Shown here piece by piece: positions 41,160-49,267 of a stretch of 63,931 bases of DNA (position 1 is the first letter of the stretch; each line of letters starts with the position of its first letter). The DNA is from a virus: the IMG/VR virus record IMGVR_UViG_3300032893_001611, positions 1 to 63,931 of that record. The stretch is one strand, 5' to 3'. The notes below the pieces were generated by a model. It did not search any database, had not been told where the DNA came from, and worked only from the letters and a program-made list of their open reading frames with translations. Position numbers and translations under genes: made by a program.

Positions 41160-41187
41160 GATGGCCTGTCGTTCGCGGCAGGCCATC
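41160..41187 (+). repeat. Hairpin between ParB-like and HTH genes
   Basis: GATGGCCTG and CAGGCCATC form a perfect 9-bp stem with a 10-nt loop, 27 bp before the next ATG. No T tract follows, so it is unlikely to be a plain terminator. Confidence 0.6.
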
Positions 41188-41214
41188 GCGTGAACCAGCA
41201 GAAGGAAATACTCC

Positions 41215-41604
41215 ATGGCTAAACGCCCAAGACTTACGGCTGCACAACGCGATCAGATCGACTCGCTTCGCATTGAGCGCGGGTGGTCATGCGAACGGAT
41301 AGCGCGGCACATGAATGTCTGCCCTGGCGCTGTTTCATGGTATTGCCTGATGGAGGGAATCGAGAAGAACGGCAAACCGCCTGTCCCCAAGCCCTACCGT
41401 GGCCCTATGATGACGAAGCGCGGCAATCACGTCGTGCGCTGCTTTACACAGGAAGACGACAAACTTCTCCTAGAGCTGGAGGCCCAAGGAAAACGCTATA
41501 GCGAAATTGCCCGTGCTCTGGGCCGCCAAAGGAACTCTGTTGTTGCTCGGCTCGCTACTCTTGCGCGCCGCGAAGAACGCGCAGCTGCCCACGCCGGTGA
41601 CTAA
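41215..41604 (+). CDS. Protein with two helix-turn-helix units (129 aa)
   Basis: The N-terminal half has a recombinase-like helix-turn-helix (LTAAQRDQIDSLRIERGWSCERIARHMN), and the C-terminal half a Myb/SANT-like or GcrA-like unit (FTQEDDKLLLELEAQGKRYSEIARALGRQ). It likely binds DNA as a regulator. AAGGAAA precedes the ATG. GcrA-type regulators are typical of Alphaproteobacteria, a weak taxonomic hint. Confidence 0.75.
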   Translation: MAKRPRLTAAQRDQIDSLRIERGWSCERIARHMNVCPGAVSWYCLMEGIEKNGKPPVPKPYRGPMMTKRGNHVVRCFTQEDDKLLLELEAQGKRYSEIARALGRQRNSVVARLATLARREERAAAHAGD

Positions 41605-41627
41605 TCCCCGATCATCCTTTGCAGATC

Positions 41628-41672
41628 CCCTCCGCGCCGAGGGGCCGTTTTTGTGACCCCTCGGCTTGAGGG
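41628..41672 (+). promoter_or_regulatory. Hairpin leader, copy 2
   Basis: CCCTC-CGC-GCCGAGGGG, a 12-nt loop ending GTGA, then CCCCTCGGC-TT-GAGGG. The layout equals the element at 39391-39437 and it ends 26 bp before the ATG at 41699. Confidence 0.7.
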
Positions 41673-41698
41673 CAACCAGAACAGCAAAGGAACTAGCG

Positions 41699-42166
41699 AT
41701 GAAGAAGTACGAAATCGTCTATGCGCAAGATGTATCGCACTACGGCTGCGTGGAGCTGGAGGCCGAAGGCGACGACCAGATCGTCGAAGCGGCCAAAACC
41801 TACTGGAAAGAAACCGACCTCGACCCGGCCGACGATCCCGACTGGAACAATCCAGTCTCCAAGCGCATCGTCCAGATCACCGACGAAGCTGGGAACGAAA
41901 TTGTCGCTGACGTCCGGTGCGATGACTACCACCTCGAATACATCAACGACGCCGAAGTCGATCTCCGCGACAGCGCGGCCGAATTACTTGAAATGCTGGA
42001 GCGCGCGCAGGGCTGCCTTGAACGCATCTCCGATCGCCTTCTGTACGACGAAGGCCAGCCGGTCACGTTCCTCGAAGCGCGTCAGATCGAGGAAACCTAC
42101 AACGATGCCATCTGCGAGCTGGCGCCGATCGATACGCTCATCCGCAAGGCACGGGGGCTGCAATGA
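41699..42166 (+). CDS. Hypothetical protein (155 aa)
   Basis: The start at 41699 follows AAAGGAACTAGCG. The N-terminal 80 residues form an alpha/beta domain (KKYEIVYAQDVSHYGCVELEA) and the rest is helical. The C-terminus IRKARGLQ resembles the ends of two other unrelated small proteins here. The function is unknown. Confidence 0.65.
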   Translation: MKKYEIVYAQDVSHYGCVELEAEGDDQIVEAAKTYWKETDLDPADDPDWNNPVSKRIVQITDEAGNEIVADVRCDDYHLEYINDAEVDLRDSAAELLEMLERAQGCLERISDRLLYDEGQPVTFLEARQIEETYNDAICELAPIDTLIRKARGLQ

Positions 42167-42339
42167 CGGACTATGCCCACATTCTCAAAGCCGCAGAAAA
42201 AACCATTCCGGCGATTGAACAGCTTTGCGACATGGTGAACACCTATAGCATGAAACTAGGGCTTGGTAGAAAAGTTAGACCCGAAGACTTCACTGAGCCG
42301 CTTAGAACGGCCATCGCCAAAGCACGGGGACGGCAATGA
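42163..42339 (+). CDS. Hypothetical small protein (58 aa)
   Basis: An ATG overlapping the upstream stop opens a 58-aa frame (MTDYAHILKAAEKTIPAIEQ) that ends AIAKARGRQ and is itself overlapped by the next ATG. It is helical. The function is unknown. The C-terminal coding sequence is nearly the same as in the gene ending at 55185. Confidence 0.6.
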   Translation: MTDYAHILKAAEKTIPAIEQLCDMVNTYSMKLGLGRKVRPEDFTEPLRTAIAKARGRQ

Positions 42340-43055
42340 CGATTCTTGCCCCCTATACCTGTGATCTCTTTCCGCGACCGAGCATCACTTACGACGACAT
42401 CATCGCGACCAACGGTCCACCCATGCGCGTTCTCGTGGCATGCGAACACTCAGGTACTGTCCGCAATGCCTTCCTTGCGCGTGGGCACGATGCGTGGTCC
42501 TGCGATCTTCTACCGTCCTCGGATGGCAGCAACCGTCACATCCGTGGCGACGCTCGCGAAATCCTGAACGACGGTTGGGATCTTCTCATGGTCGCGCACC
42601 CGCCCTGCACGCGGCTGTGCAACTCCGGAATTTGTTGGCTCACAAAACCGCCGCCGGGTAAGACTGAGCAGCAGATCTGGAATGAGCTCGACGAGGCCGC
42701 GGCGTTCTTCTCCGAATTGTGGAATGCGTCAATACCCAGAATCTGCATGGAAAACCCGATTATGCACCGGCACGCCAAGCAGAGGATCATCAACTATGAA
42801 CCGCCCGCGCAGACCATCCATCCGTGGCAATTTGGAGATCCGCTCCAGAAGAAGGTCTGTCTATGGCTGAAGGAATTGCAGCCCCTCAAGCCGACTAAAA
42901 TCGTTGATCTTCCGAAACCGAAATTCTGCGTGAGGAAAACCGGCGGCCGCGCCGGCCAAAAATATAATTACTACTTCCATCAAGGCCGAAGCGGCCATGA
43001 ACGCAGCATATTCTTTCCCGGCATCGCTAAAGCCATGGCCGAGCAATGGGGTTAA
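42336..43055 (+). CDS. C5 cytosine methylase-like protein
   Basis: The 239-aa protein contains MRVLVACEHSGTVRNAFLARGHDAWSCDLL, a SAM-binding motif I and acidic loop, and HPPCTRLCNSG, a motif IV with PPC where normal enzymes have PCQ. It is shorter than standard Dcm enzymes and lacks a clear target recognition domain. Phage proteins of this type are annotated as cytosine methyltransferases, but activity is not assured. An internal start at 42423 is possible. Confidence 0.75.
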   Translation: MTILAPYTCDLFPRPSITYDDIIATNGPPMRVLVACEHSGTVRNAFLARGHDAWSCDLLPSSDGSNRHIRGDAREILNDGWDLLMVAHPPCTRLCNSGICWLTKPPPGKTEQQIWNELDEAAAFFSELWNASIPRICMENPIMHRHAKQRIINYEPPAQTIHPWQFGDPLQKKVCLWLKELQPLKPTKIVDLPKPKFCVRKTGGRAGQKYNYYFHQGRSGHERSIFFPGIAKAMAEQWG

Positions 43056-43345
43056 TCCCCGATCATCGGCCGCTGGCTGAACAGCATGCCGCGCGGCCCC
43101 TTCCATTCGTGCCGCCGGTTCTCGATCCATTTCTTAAGCCGCGTGCCGGACACGGTCATGATCCGGCCACCGGCGACGACCTCGAACTGCGTCGACGTCG
43201 TCGGGATCGGGAATCCGCATGACGGATTCTGCCGGACGTGCGTTAAATAAAGATGCGCGGCATCGTAGGAGCTGTCGGCGCTGACGTCGAGGCTGTAGCG
43301 CTTTCCCTCGCCGTCGGTCACCGTCACCGTACACCACTTACCCAC
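43052..43345 (-). CDS. Hypothetical protein (97 aa), opposite strand
   Basis: This leftward gene meets the rightward methylase tail to tail with a 4-bp overlap. The product starts MGKWCTVTVTDGEGKRYSLDV, a beta-rich start, followed by HLYLTHVRQNPSCGFPIP and a basic end. The same kind of small protein occurs in several alphaproteobacterial prophages by appearance. The function is unknown. Confidence 0.6.
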   Translation of the reverse strand: MGKWCTVTVTDGEGKRYSLDVSADSSYDAAHLYLTHVRQNPSCGFPIPTTSTQFEVVAGGRIMTVSGTRLKKWIENRRHEWKGPRGMLFSQRPMIGD

Positions 43346-43454
43346 GCATCGATGATAGCGAACAAAAGGCGAAATCGCACGGATACCGGCAGCGTCCGGC
43401 GGCTCGATGCGCAGAAGGCTGGTACCAGAATCGAAATATTTCTGTGGGCTGCTA

Positions 43455-43483
43455 TTGAAGTCTACAAATTAAAATTGTATACT
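43455..43483 (+). promoter_or_regulatory. Promoter of the methylase-GHKL-Vsr cassette
   Basis: TTGAAG (43455-43460), a 17-bp spacer and TATACT (43478-43483) form a strong sigma70-type promoter in an AT-rich gap. The first ATG of the cassette is at 43501, giving a leader of about 10 nt. Confidence 0.7.
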
Positions 43484-43500
43484 TATAGCTTCAGCAATAC

Positions 43501-43743
43501 ATGAAGGAATCGACCAACGGTGACAAGGCTAGCCGCTTCGAGCGGCTGGCCGAACGTCGCGTCTCGGAGACCCTGAAGAAAATGCGCCTGATCGGCAATT
43601 TGGCGAACCGCCACAACTATTCCTATACCGATGAACAAGTTAAGCAGATCCTGGAAGCACTCGAAGTGGAGCTGAAACAGGTCAAAGCCCGCTTCCGGCA
43701 GGAGACGTCGGCACAGTCGCAAGGCTTTTCGTTCAAGAAATAA
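43501..43743 (+). CDS. Small cassette protein (80 aa)
   Basis: This helical protein (RFERLAERRVSETLKKMRLIGNLANRHNYSYTDEQVKQIL) is the first gene of the cassette. Short proteins of the same pattern precede cytosine methyltransferase genes in other restriction-type loci as far as I recall. It has no nuclease or DNA-binding motif that I can see. It stops 60 bases before the TTG assigned to the methyltransferase. Confidence 0.75.
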   Translation: MKESTNGDKASRFERLAERRVSETLKKMRLIGNLANRHNYSYTDEQVKQILEALEVELKQVKARFRQETSAQSQGFSFKK

Positions 43744-43802
43744 AGGCGGCGACTATTCCTTCCCGACGAAACTCCAAACGGACGCGGCACCAGGTCGGCA
43801 GC

Positions 43803-44777
43803 TTGTTCGCCGGCATGGGCGGCTTCTGCCTCGCCTTCGCCAAGGAGGGCTTCGAAGTCGCGTGGGCGAACGAGAAAGACAATTTTGCCGTGCAGACATA
43901 CGCCGCCAATTTCCCGGACACGTCGCTCTACCACAAGCCGATCCAGGAACTGTCCGTGATCGGCGACGACCTACAGCCGGTCGACGTGCTCACGGCGGGC
44001 TTCCCCTGCCAGCCCTTCTCCGTCGCCGGCTCCAAGATGGGCTTCGACGACGAGCGCGGCAAGACCTTCTTCGAGATCATCCGCCTGATCCGCGAATTCG
44101 GCGACGACCGGCCGAAGATGCTGCTGTTCGAGAACGTGCCGCACCTTCTCACGCACGATCGGGGCCGCACCTTCAACCGCATCGCCCACGAAATCCAGGC
44201 CTCCGGCTACTGGTTCATGCCGCAGCAGAACACCGCCGTCCTGAATACGCGCGTCCACACCGACATTCCGCAGAACCGCGAGCGGCTCTATATGATCGCG
44301 CTGTCGTGGGACCACTTCAACACGCCCGAGTTCAAGTTCCCCGACCGGGCGGCGTCGCGCCGGGATTTCCGCGAGTTTCTCGACCTCCAGCAGCGCTCGG
44401 ACGATTATTACTACTTCACAGAATCTTCGAAATACCTGAAGCTGTTCGAGGAATCGATCGACGCCGGCGACCCCGAGTCGATCTACATGCTGCGCCGCAG
44501 CTACGTGCGCGAGAACAAGAGCAACTCCGTCCCCGCGCTGCTCGCGAACATGGGCGACGGCGGCCACAACCAGCCTGTCATTCAGGACAAATGGGGCATA
44601 CGCAAGCTCACCCCTGTCGAGTGCCTGCGCCTGCAGGGCTTCTCCGACGAGGAATTCATTTTCCCGGACACAGTGTCTCGGGTCCAGCAGTACAAACAAA
44701 TCGGTAATGCCGTAACCGTTCCGCTCGTGCAGAAGCTGGCCGCGGAGTGCGAACGGCTGCTCAAGGAGAAGGGCTAA
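43803..44777 (+). CDS. C5 cytosine DNA methyltransferase (Dcm-type)
   Basis: From TTG at 43803 the protein has motif I FAGMGGFCLAF, motif IV AGFPCQPFS (catalytic Cys69), motif VI ENV (Glu110), motif VIII QNRERLY, a short target domain, and motifs IX-X (LTPVECLRLQGF, QIGNAVTVPL). It would methylate cytosine at C5 in a specific site. No ATG or GTG lies upstream in frame before the previous stop; the frame does continue upstream as HQVGSL before FAG, so the true start is probably earlier and non-standard (ATT 43755 or ATA 43740). Confidence 0.93.
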   Translation: MFAGMGGFCLAFAKEGFEVAWANEKDNFAVQTYAANFPDTSLYHKPIQELSVIGDDLQPVDVLTAGFPCQPFSVAGSKMGFDDERGKTFFEIIRLIREFGDDRPKMLLFENVPHLLTHDRGRTFNRIAHEIQASGYWFMPQQNTAVLNTRVHTDIPQNRERLYMIALSWDHFNTPEFKFPDRAASRRDFREFLDLQQRSDDYYYFTESSKYLKLFEESIDAGDPESIYMLRRSYVRENKSNSVPALLANMGDGGHNQPVIQDKWGIRKLTPVECLRLQGFSDEEFIFPDTVSRVQQYKQIGNAVTVPLVQKLAAECERLLKEKG

Positions 44778-46693
44778 TGTTCAGCAGACTTAAGCGCAGC
44801 ATCGGGTGGAACTTTCCTACGAACGACGACGGCCAGGAGAGCGGCCCGAACGATCCGGGCCTCGAAACCTTCAAGGGCCATCCGCTGACGAACCTCGCGC
44901 GGGAGGTTCTCCAGAATTCGTCCGACGCGTCGCCGGTCGGATCGACCAAGCCGGTGCAGGTCAACTTCGAGCTGCGCACGATCCCGACGTCTGAATTCCC
45001 CGGTCTGGCGGAATTCAAGAAGATACTGCAGGCGTGCGGCACCTATTGGGAGAAGTCGAAGCCCGGCGAGAAGATGGTCAAGACCGCGATGGCGGTCCTC
45101 TCGAAAAGCGAGATGCCCGTCCTCAAGATCTCCGACTTCAACACCACCGGCCTGACGGTCGGCGGAAAGGGCGACCATTCATCGGACTTCTACAAGCTGA
45201 CCAAATCGGTCGGCTCCTCCGACAAGGCCACCGGAAAAGCGGGATCGTTCGGCATCGGCAAGCACGCCACCTACGTCTGCTCCGACCTGCGCACGGTCTT
45301 CTACGGCACGCTCGATATCGACGGCGCGACCGCCGTGCAGGGCGTGGCGAAGCTGGCGACGCACCGCAAGGAGCGCAACGTCACCACGCAGGGAACCGGC
45401 TATTTCGGGATCAAGAACGGCAACAAGCCGATCCTCGATCCCGGCGACATGCCGCAGTTCTTCGAGCGCAAGAAGATCGGCGCCGACGTCTACGTCATGG
45501 GCTTCCGCGACTATCCCGATTGGGAGGCGCGCATCGTCAAATCGGTGATCGAGAGCTTTTTCCTCGCCATCCATACCGGCAAGCTGATCGTAAAGGTCGG
45601 CAAGACAACCGTCAACGACACCGCACTGCCAAAGCTGATCGCCAAATACTATGCCGAGCCGGAAAAGGAATTCCTTGCCGACGAATACTACAGAGCCCTG
45701 ACCAGCGAGGGCGTCGTCGTCCACACCGAAGCCGATTTCCTGGGGCTCGGGCCGGTCAAGCTGACCCTGCTCGAAGACAAGATTTTCAACAAGCGCGTCG
45801 CCATGTTCCGCCGCAGCGGCATGAAGATCTTCGACAAGCGCTTCGTCACACCCTCCCGGTTCGCCGCCGTCTTCACGGCGGACGGCCCGAAATTCGACGC
45901 GCTGATGCGCACGCTGGAGCCGCCGACGCACGACGCGTGGCAGCCCGACCGCGCCGACGATCCGACGGCGGCCAACAAGGTCCTGAACGAGCTTTATGGC
46001 TGGATACGCGACAAGGTGCGCCAACTCGCCGGCACGGAAGACCTGCAGGAGATGGATGCCGAGGGCATCAGCCAATACCTGCCCGACGACGTGGAAGACG
46101 CCGAAAAGGGCCAGCCGGTCATCGTCGAGGAACTGAACGACGAGCCCGCGCCGGTTCTCGACATGCGCATCCGCTCGACGCCCAAGCAGACGATCCCGAC
46201 CTACGACGCGGCCGCCGTGTCCGATGAGGAACAGGGCGACACGGAGGGCGCCGCCGAGGGAGCAACCGGCGGCGGCGGTGGAGATGGCGGAGGCGGCGGC
46301 GATGGGGGCGGTGGTGAAGGCGGCAGCACCAACGGCACCGGCACGAGCGGCGGAGGCACTTCGCACACAGGCCCCGATCACAACAAGCGCGTCGATCTCA
46401 CGAACCTGCGGATATATTGTTCCGATCCGTCGCAGGGCCGGTACCGTCTCCTGTTCGAGCCGAAAAACGAGGACGCCGCCCACCTGCGGGTTTTCGTCAT
46501 CGGCGAAGTCGGCGTCGAGCCCGCGCAGCTGGTCAGCTATGCCGTCAACGGCGGCCCGGACATCCCTGTCAACGGCCATTCCAAAGGCATGATCGGCCCC
46601 CTGACCCTGAAGAAGGGACAGCGCGCCTCGCTCGACGTTGTCCTGCAGGACAATCTTCGCTGCGCCCTCGGAGTAAACGCATATGCAGATTAA
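44777..46693 (+). CDS. GHKL ATPase (MORC/MutL-like) of the cassette
   Basis: The ATG at 44777 overlaps the methyltransferase stop (TAATG). The 638-aa protein has the GHKL motifs: N box AREVLQNSSDAS (Glu43, Asn47, Asp50), G1-like ISDFNTTGL, G2 GSFGIGKHA near residue 155. A glycine-rich linker (about 500-540) leads to a beta-rich C-terminal domain. GHKL ATPases clamp on DNA. MORC-like members occur in operons with methylases and Vsr- or REase-type nucleases, where they are thought to drive restriction. Confidence 0.85.
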   Translation: MFSRLKRSIGWNFPTNDDGQESGPNDPGLETFKGHPLTNLAREVLQNSSDASPVGSTKPVQVNFELRTIPTSEFPGLAEFKKILQACGTYWEKSKPGEKMVKTAMAVLSKSEMPVLKISDFNTTGLTVGGKGDHSSDFYKLTKSVGSSDKATGKAGSFGIGKHATYVCSDLRTVFYGTLDIDGATAVQGVAKLATHRKERNVTTQGTGYFGIKNGNKPILDPGDMPQFFERKKIGADVYVMGFRDYPDWEARIVKSVIESFFLAIHTGKLIVKVGKTTVNDTALPKLIAKYYAEPEKEFLADEYYRALTSEGVVVHTEADFLGLGPVKLTLLEDKIFNKRVAMFRRSGMKIFDKRFVTPSRFAAVFTADGPKFDALMRTLEPPTHDAWQPDRADDPTAANKVLNELYGWIRDKVRQLAGTEDLQEMDAEGISQYLPDDVEDAEKGQPVIVEELNDEPAPVLDMRIRSTPKQTIPTYDAAAVSDEEQGDTEGAAEGATGGGGGDGGGGGDGGGGEGGSTNGTGTSGGGTSHTGPDHNKRVDLTNLRIYCSDPSQGRYRLLFEPKNEDAAHLRVFVIGEVGVEPAQLVSYAVNGGPDIPVNGHSKGMIGPLTLKKGQRASLDVVLQDNLRCALGVNAYAD

Positions 46694-47552
46694 GCCACGT
46701 TCCTATCCGCACCCGGTGCTGGCGCACTTCGGCGACGATATCGTCAATTCGGCCTTCATGCCGGTGGTCACGGTCAAGGCGAACAAGAACGCCTATTCCT
46801 TCGACGCCATTTTCAAGACCAACAATACCGACCTGCTCAAGCTCATCGCGCAGAAAGAGGCCCGCTACGCCGTCCACGTCGAATGCCCGCAGACGCGCTA
46901 CCGCAACATCTTTAAATCGGAATCCGACAAGATGTCCTTCGAGATCCCGGCCGGGATGCTCGACGGCAACGTCGAGGTGACGTCGTTCATCCTGGCGTCC
47001 AAGCCGATCGACAAATACCGCAATGACCTGTTTCACCCCGATTACGCGAAGTTGACGTTCCGCGTCCGCAAGGCGGATACGCTCGCCGTCGGCCTCGATC
47101 ACGAATTCACGGCCGAGAAGAAAGTCGATCCGCTGCGCAAGGTGCCTTCCATCTTCTCGATCCAGCCCAACGACGAGCCTGAAGCCACCGGAATGGATAT
47201 CGACAGCGCCGGCAACAAGGTGACGGTCCGTCTTTCCCGACCGAACTACGATGCCTACGCGCTGCTGCGCAACGACGCGAAGCTGCACCCCATGCTTTCG
47301 CTCGCCGTGATCGTTCCGGCGCTTGTGGCCGTCATCGACGAGATGCGGCGCGAAGCCGCCGCCGGCAGCATCGGCGAATACAAGGACCGCCGTTGGTTTC
47401 TGGTTGTCTCGCGCCGCCTGCGCGAGATCGGCATCGACCCGGAAGACGCGGATGCGTACAACGAATCCAGCCTGCGCATCGCGCATGAAATGCTGGGCCA
47501 GCCCCTCGGCGAATCGCTCGCGGGCCTGAAAGACATGCAGGACACGGAGTGA
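46683..47552 (+). CDS. Unknown cassette protein (289 aa)
   Basis: No domain is recognised. The protein overlaps the GHKL gene by 11 bp. Its first half is beta-rich (VNSAFMPVVTVKANKNAYSF, FEIPAGMLDGNVEVTSFI), and the second half is helical (LHPMLSLAVIVPALVAVIDEM). The helical part is typical of a core that binds partners. It is probably an obligate partner of the GHKL ATPase. Confidence 0.75.
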   Translation: MQIKPRSYPHPVLAHFGDDIVNSAFMPVVTVKANKNAYSFDAIFKTNNTDLLKLIAQKEARYAVHVECPQTRYRNIFKSESDKMSFEIPAGMLDGNVEVTSFILASKPIDKYRNDLFHPDYAKLTFRVRKADTLAVGLDHEFTAEKKVDPLRKVPSIFSIQPNDEPEATGMDIDSAGNKVTVRLSRPNYDAYALLRNDAKLHPMLSLAVIVPALVAVIDEMRREAAAGSIGEYKDRRWFLVVSRRLREIGIDPEDADAYNESSLRIAHEMLGQPLGESLAGLKDMQDTE

Positions 47553-47556
47553 TTTC

Positions 47557-48306
47557 ATGAACAAGCTCACCTTTCTTCGCGCCAACAGCCTGGAACGCCT
47601 GCAGTCGAACATCATCGCGAACCAGCATCGCTATTCCGAAGCCGCGCCATGGCTGACTTCCTATTTCTCCGGCTCGTCGTGGCTTCAGGAATCGAACCTG
47701 ATCCAGTACGAGCCCTTCCAGCTCGTGATGCCGGCCAGCAAGACCGATCACCGCGATCTTGAAAACACGCGGATCGTCTACACCGCGCTGCGTCACCTGA
47801 CACCCCTGCAGGCCGCCGATCCGCGCCTGTGGGCCTACATGACGCACGTCACGCATTGGGAATATATGCGCCAGCGGTGGCCGATCGAGCAGTACCTGGG
47901 CCGCAAGGATCTCCGGGACAATATCCAGGACCACTATTTCCTGAAGCCGCCGAAATCGCGGGCGCTGATCCACAACGGGCTCGCGCGCCTGTGGTGGTAC
48001 GGATACTGCAGCTTCGACGAAAGCCGGCAGGACCCTTTCGAACTGACGACCGCGCTCCTGAAGAACCTCGACGTCGCGCAGACCCTGCTCGAACGGGCTT
48101 TTTCGCTGAACACCACGGTCACGCGGACGATGCTCTCGATCCTGCTGGAGCGCGAGAAGCAGGGCAAGGCATTCTACGTGCGTGAGCGCGTGCGCGATCT
48201 TGCGAAATACATCGTGCAGATCGGCGGCGTCACCATCATCGACGCGCTCGATGAGCCGGATCTGCGCGACCTGGTCAACGGCAAGATCGAGCAGCTGGCG
48301 GCCTGA
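47557..48306 (+). CDS. DUF6339-like cassette protein (249 aa)
   Basis: The all-helical protein has features that I associate with DUF6339: LRHLTPLQAADPRLWAYMTH, RQRWPIEQYL, and ALIHNGLARLWWYGY with a RLWW core. The family is often next to GHKL ATPases and Vsr nucleases. Enzymatic function is unknown. It follows the 289-aa gene by 4 bp. Confidence 0.7.
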   Translation: MNKLTFLRANSLERLQSNIIANQHRYSEAAPWLTSYFSGSSWLQESNLIQYEPFQLVMPASKTDHRDLENTRIVYTALRHLTPLQAADPRLWAYMTHVTHWEYMRQRWPIEQYLGRKDLRDNIQDHYFLKPPKSRALIHNGLARLWWYGYCSFDESRQDPFELTTALLKNLDVAQTLLERAFSLNTTVTRTMLSILLEREKQGKAFYVRERVRDLAKYIVQIGGVTIIDALDEPDLRDLVNGKIEQLAA

Positions 48307-48310
48307 AGTC

Positions 48311-48727
48311 ATGCCCGATAACCTCACGCCCGAGCAGCGCTCCTTCAGCATGTCGCGCATACGCTCGCGCGGCAACAGCTCGACCGAGCTGCGGCTGATC
48401 GAGCTGATGCGGGGCGCGGGCATCAAGGGATGGCGCCGCAAAAGCAAGCTTTGCGGGCGCCCGGATTTCGTTTTTCCCCGCTTTCACATAGCCGTCTTCG
48501 TCGACGGCTGCTATTGGCACGGCTGCCGCAAATGCTCGCTAGGCTCGAAAAGCAACGTCGAATACTGGAAACCAAAGATCGCCGGTAATATCAAGCGCGA
48601 CCGGTCCAACAGCAGGGCGCTGCGCGGTGACGGCTGGCGCGTTGTCAGGATCTGGGAACACGACCTCAAGGCCTCGCCGATGAAGTGCCTGGCGAAGATC
48701 ATGTCTGCCATGCGGCCGCAGGAATGA
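48311..48727 (+). CDS. vsr: Vsr-like endonuclease
   Basis: The 138-aa protein matches very-short-patch repair nucleases: SFSMSRIRSRGNSSTELRL, GRPDFVFPRFHIAVFVDGCYWHGC, and WKPKIAGNIKRDR. The catalytic Asp (in PDF) and zinc-binding Cys/His are kept. Classical Vsr nicks T:G mismatches at Dcm sites. In a cassette with a GHKL ATPase it may be the effector that cuts unmodified DNA. Confidence 0.92.
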   Translation: MPDNLTPEQRSFSMSRIRSRGNSSTELRLIELMRGAGIKGWRRKSKLCGRPDFVFPRFHIAVFVDGCYWHGCRKCSLGSKSNVEYWKPKIAGNIKRDRSNSRALRGDGWRVVRIWEHDLKASPMKCLAKIMSAMRPQE

Positions 48728-48871
48728 AGGGTCCGGGCGAATGTGCTTCGGATCGCTTAGTGGGGTTTCCCCCGGATCGCTGTTGAGCGCCATTCAACGT
48801 GCTACGCTTTGCCAGCGGAACCCGAACCCGCGTTGATTGTAGCTCAGTTTTCCCGCGTGGGCTCGCGGGCT

Positions 48872-49144
48872 TCAGACCTTGTTGAACGATGCCGGCGTGC
48901 GGTGGTCGCGGATATTGTCGTAGCTGACGGCAAGCTGCATTCCTAGCCGCAGGTCGGCGCTGACGACCGGCTCGTTGTCCAGCCTGCCGAAGACAACCCG
49001 GTTCTCCGGATCGTCGGAATCCACCTTGACCCACATCCATTCGCTTTCGCCCGACTGCTCGTCGCGGAATTCAGCCTTGATGTAATCGCCTTGCGCGTAC
49101 ATGCCTGATCCGTATTGTCCCTCGTTTTTCGGCAACGATGCCAT
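48872..49144 (-). CDS. DUF2314-like small protein (90 aa)
   Basis: The pattern YIKAEFRDEQSGESEWMWV, VFGRLDNEPVV and LRLGMQLAVSYDNI fits the DUF2314/YegJ-like family of small beta proteins. It runs leftward against its neighbours between the cassette and the mobilization module. The function is unknown. Confidence 0.65.
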   Translation of the reverse strand: MASLPKNEGQYGSGMYAQGDYIKAEFRDEQSGESEWMWVKVDSDDPENRVVFGRLDNEPVVSADLRLGMQLAVSYDNIRDHRTPASFNKV

Positions 49145-49215
49145 CAGCGCAGCCCGTCCACCGGCCTGACCGGTGCGGATGATCGGCCCAGATCACTGCG
49201 GAGCTATCCGCCGTC

Positions 49216-49264
49216 TTTCTCCTTTCGTGGTCCGTTGCCGGGGCGAGAACCACGAAAGGAGAAA
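49216..49264 (+). promoter_or_regulatory. 16-bp stem hiding a ribosome binding site
   Basis: A perfect 16-bp inverted repeat (49216-49231 and 49249-49264) with a 17-nt loop has the ribosome binding site AAAGGAG inside its 3' arm. The ATG follows 3 nt after the stem. The mRNA would be closed to ribosomes unless the stem is opened. Confidence 0.8.
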
Positions 49265-49267
49265 ATC

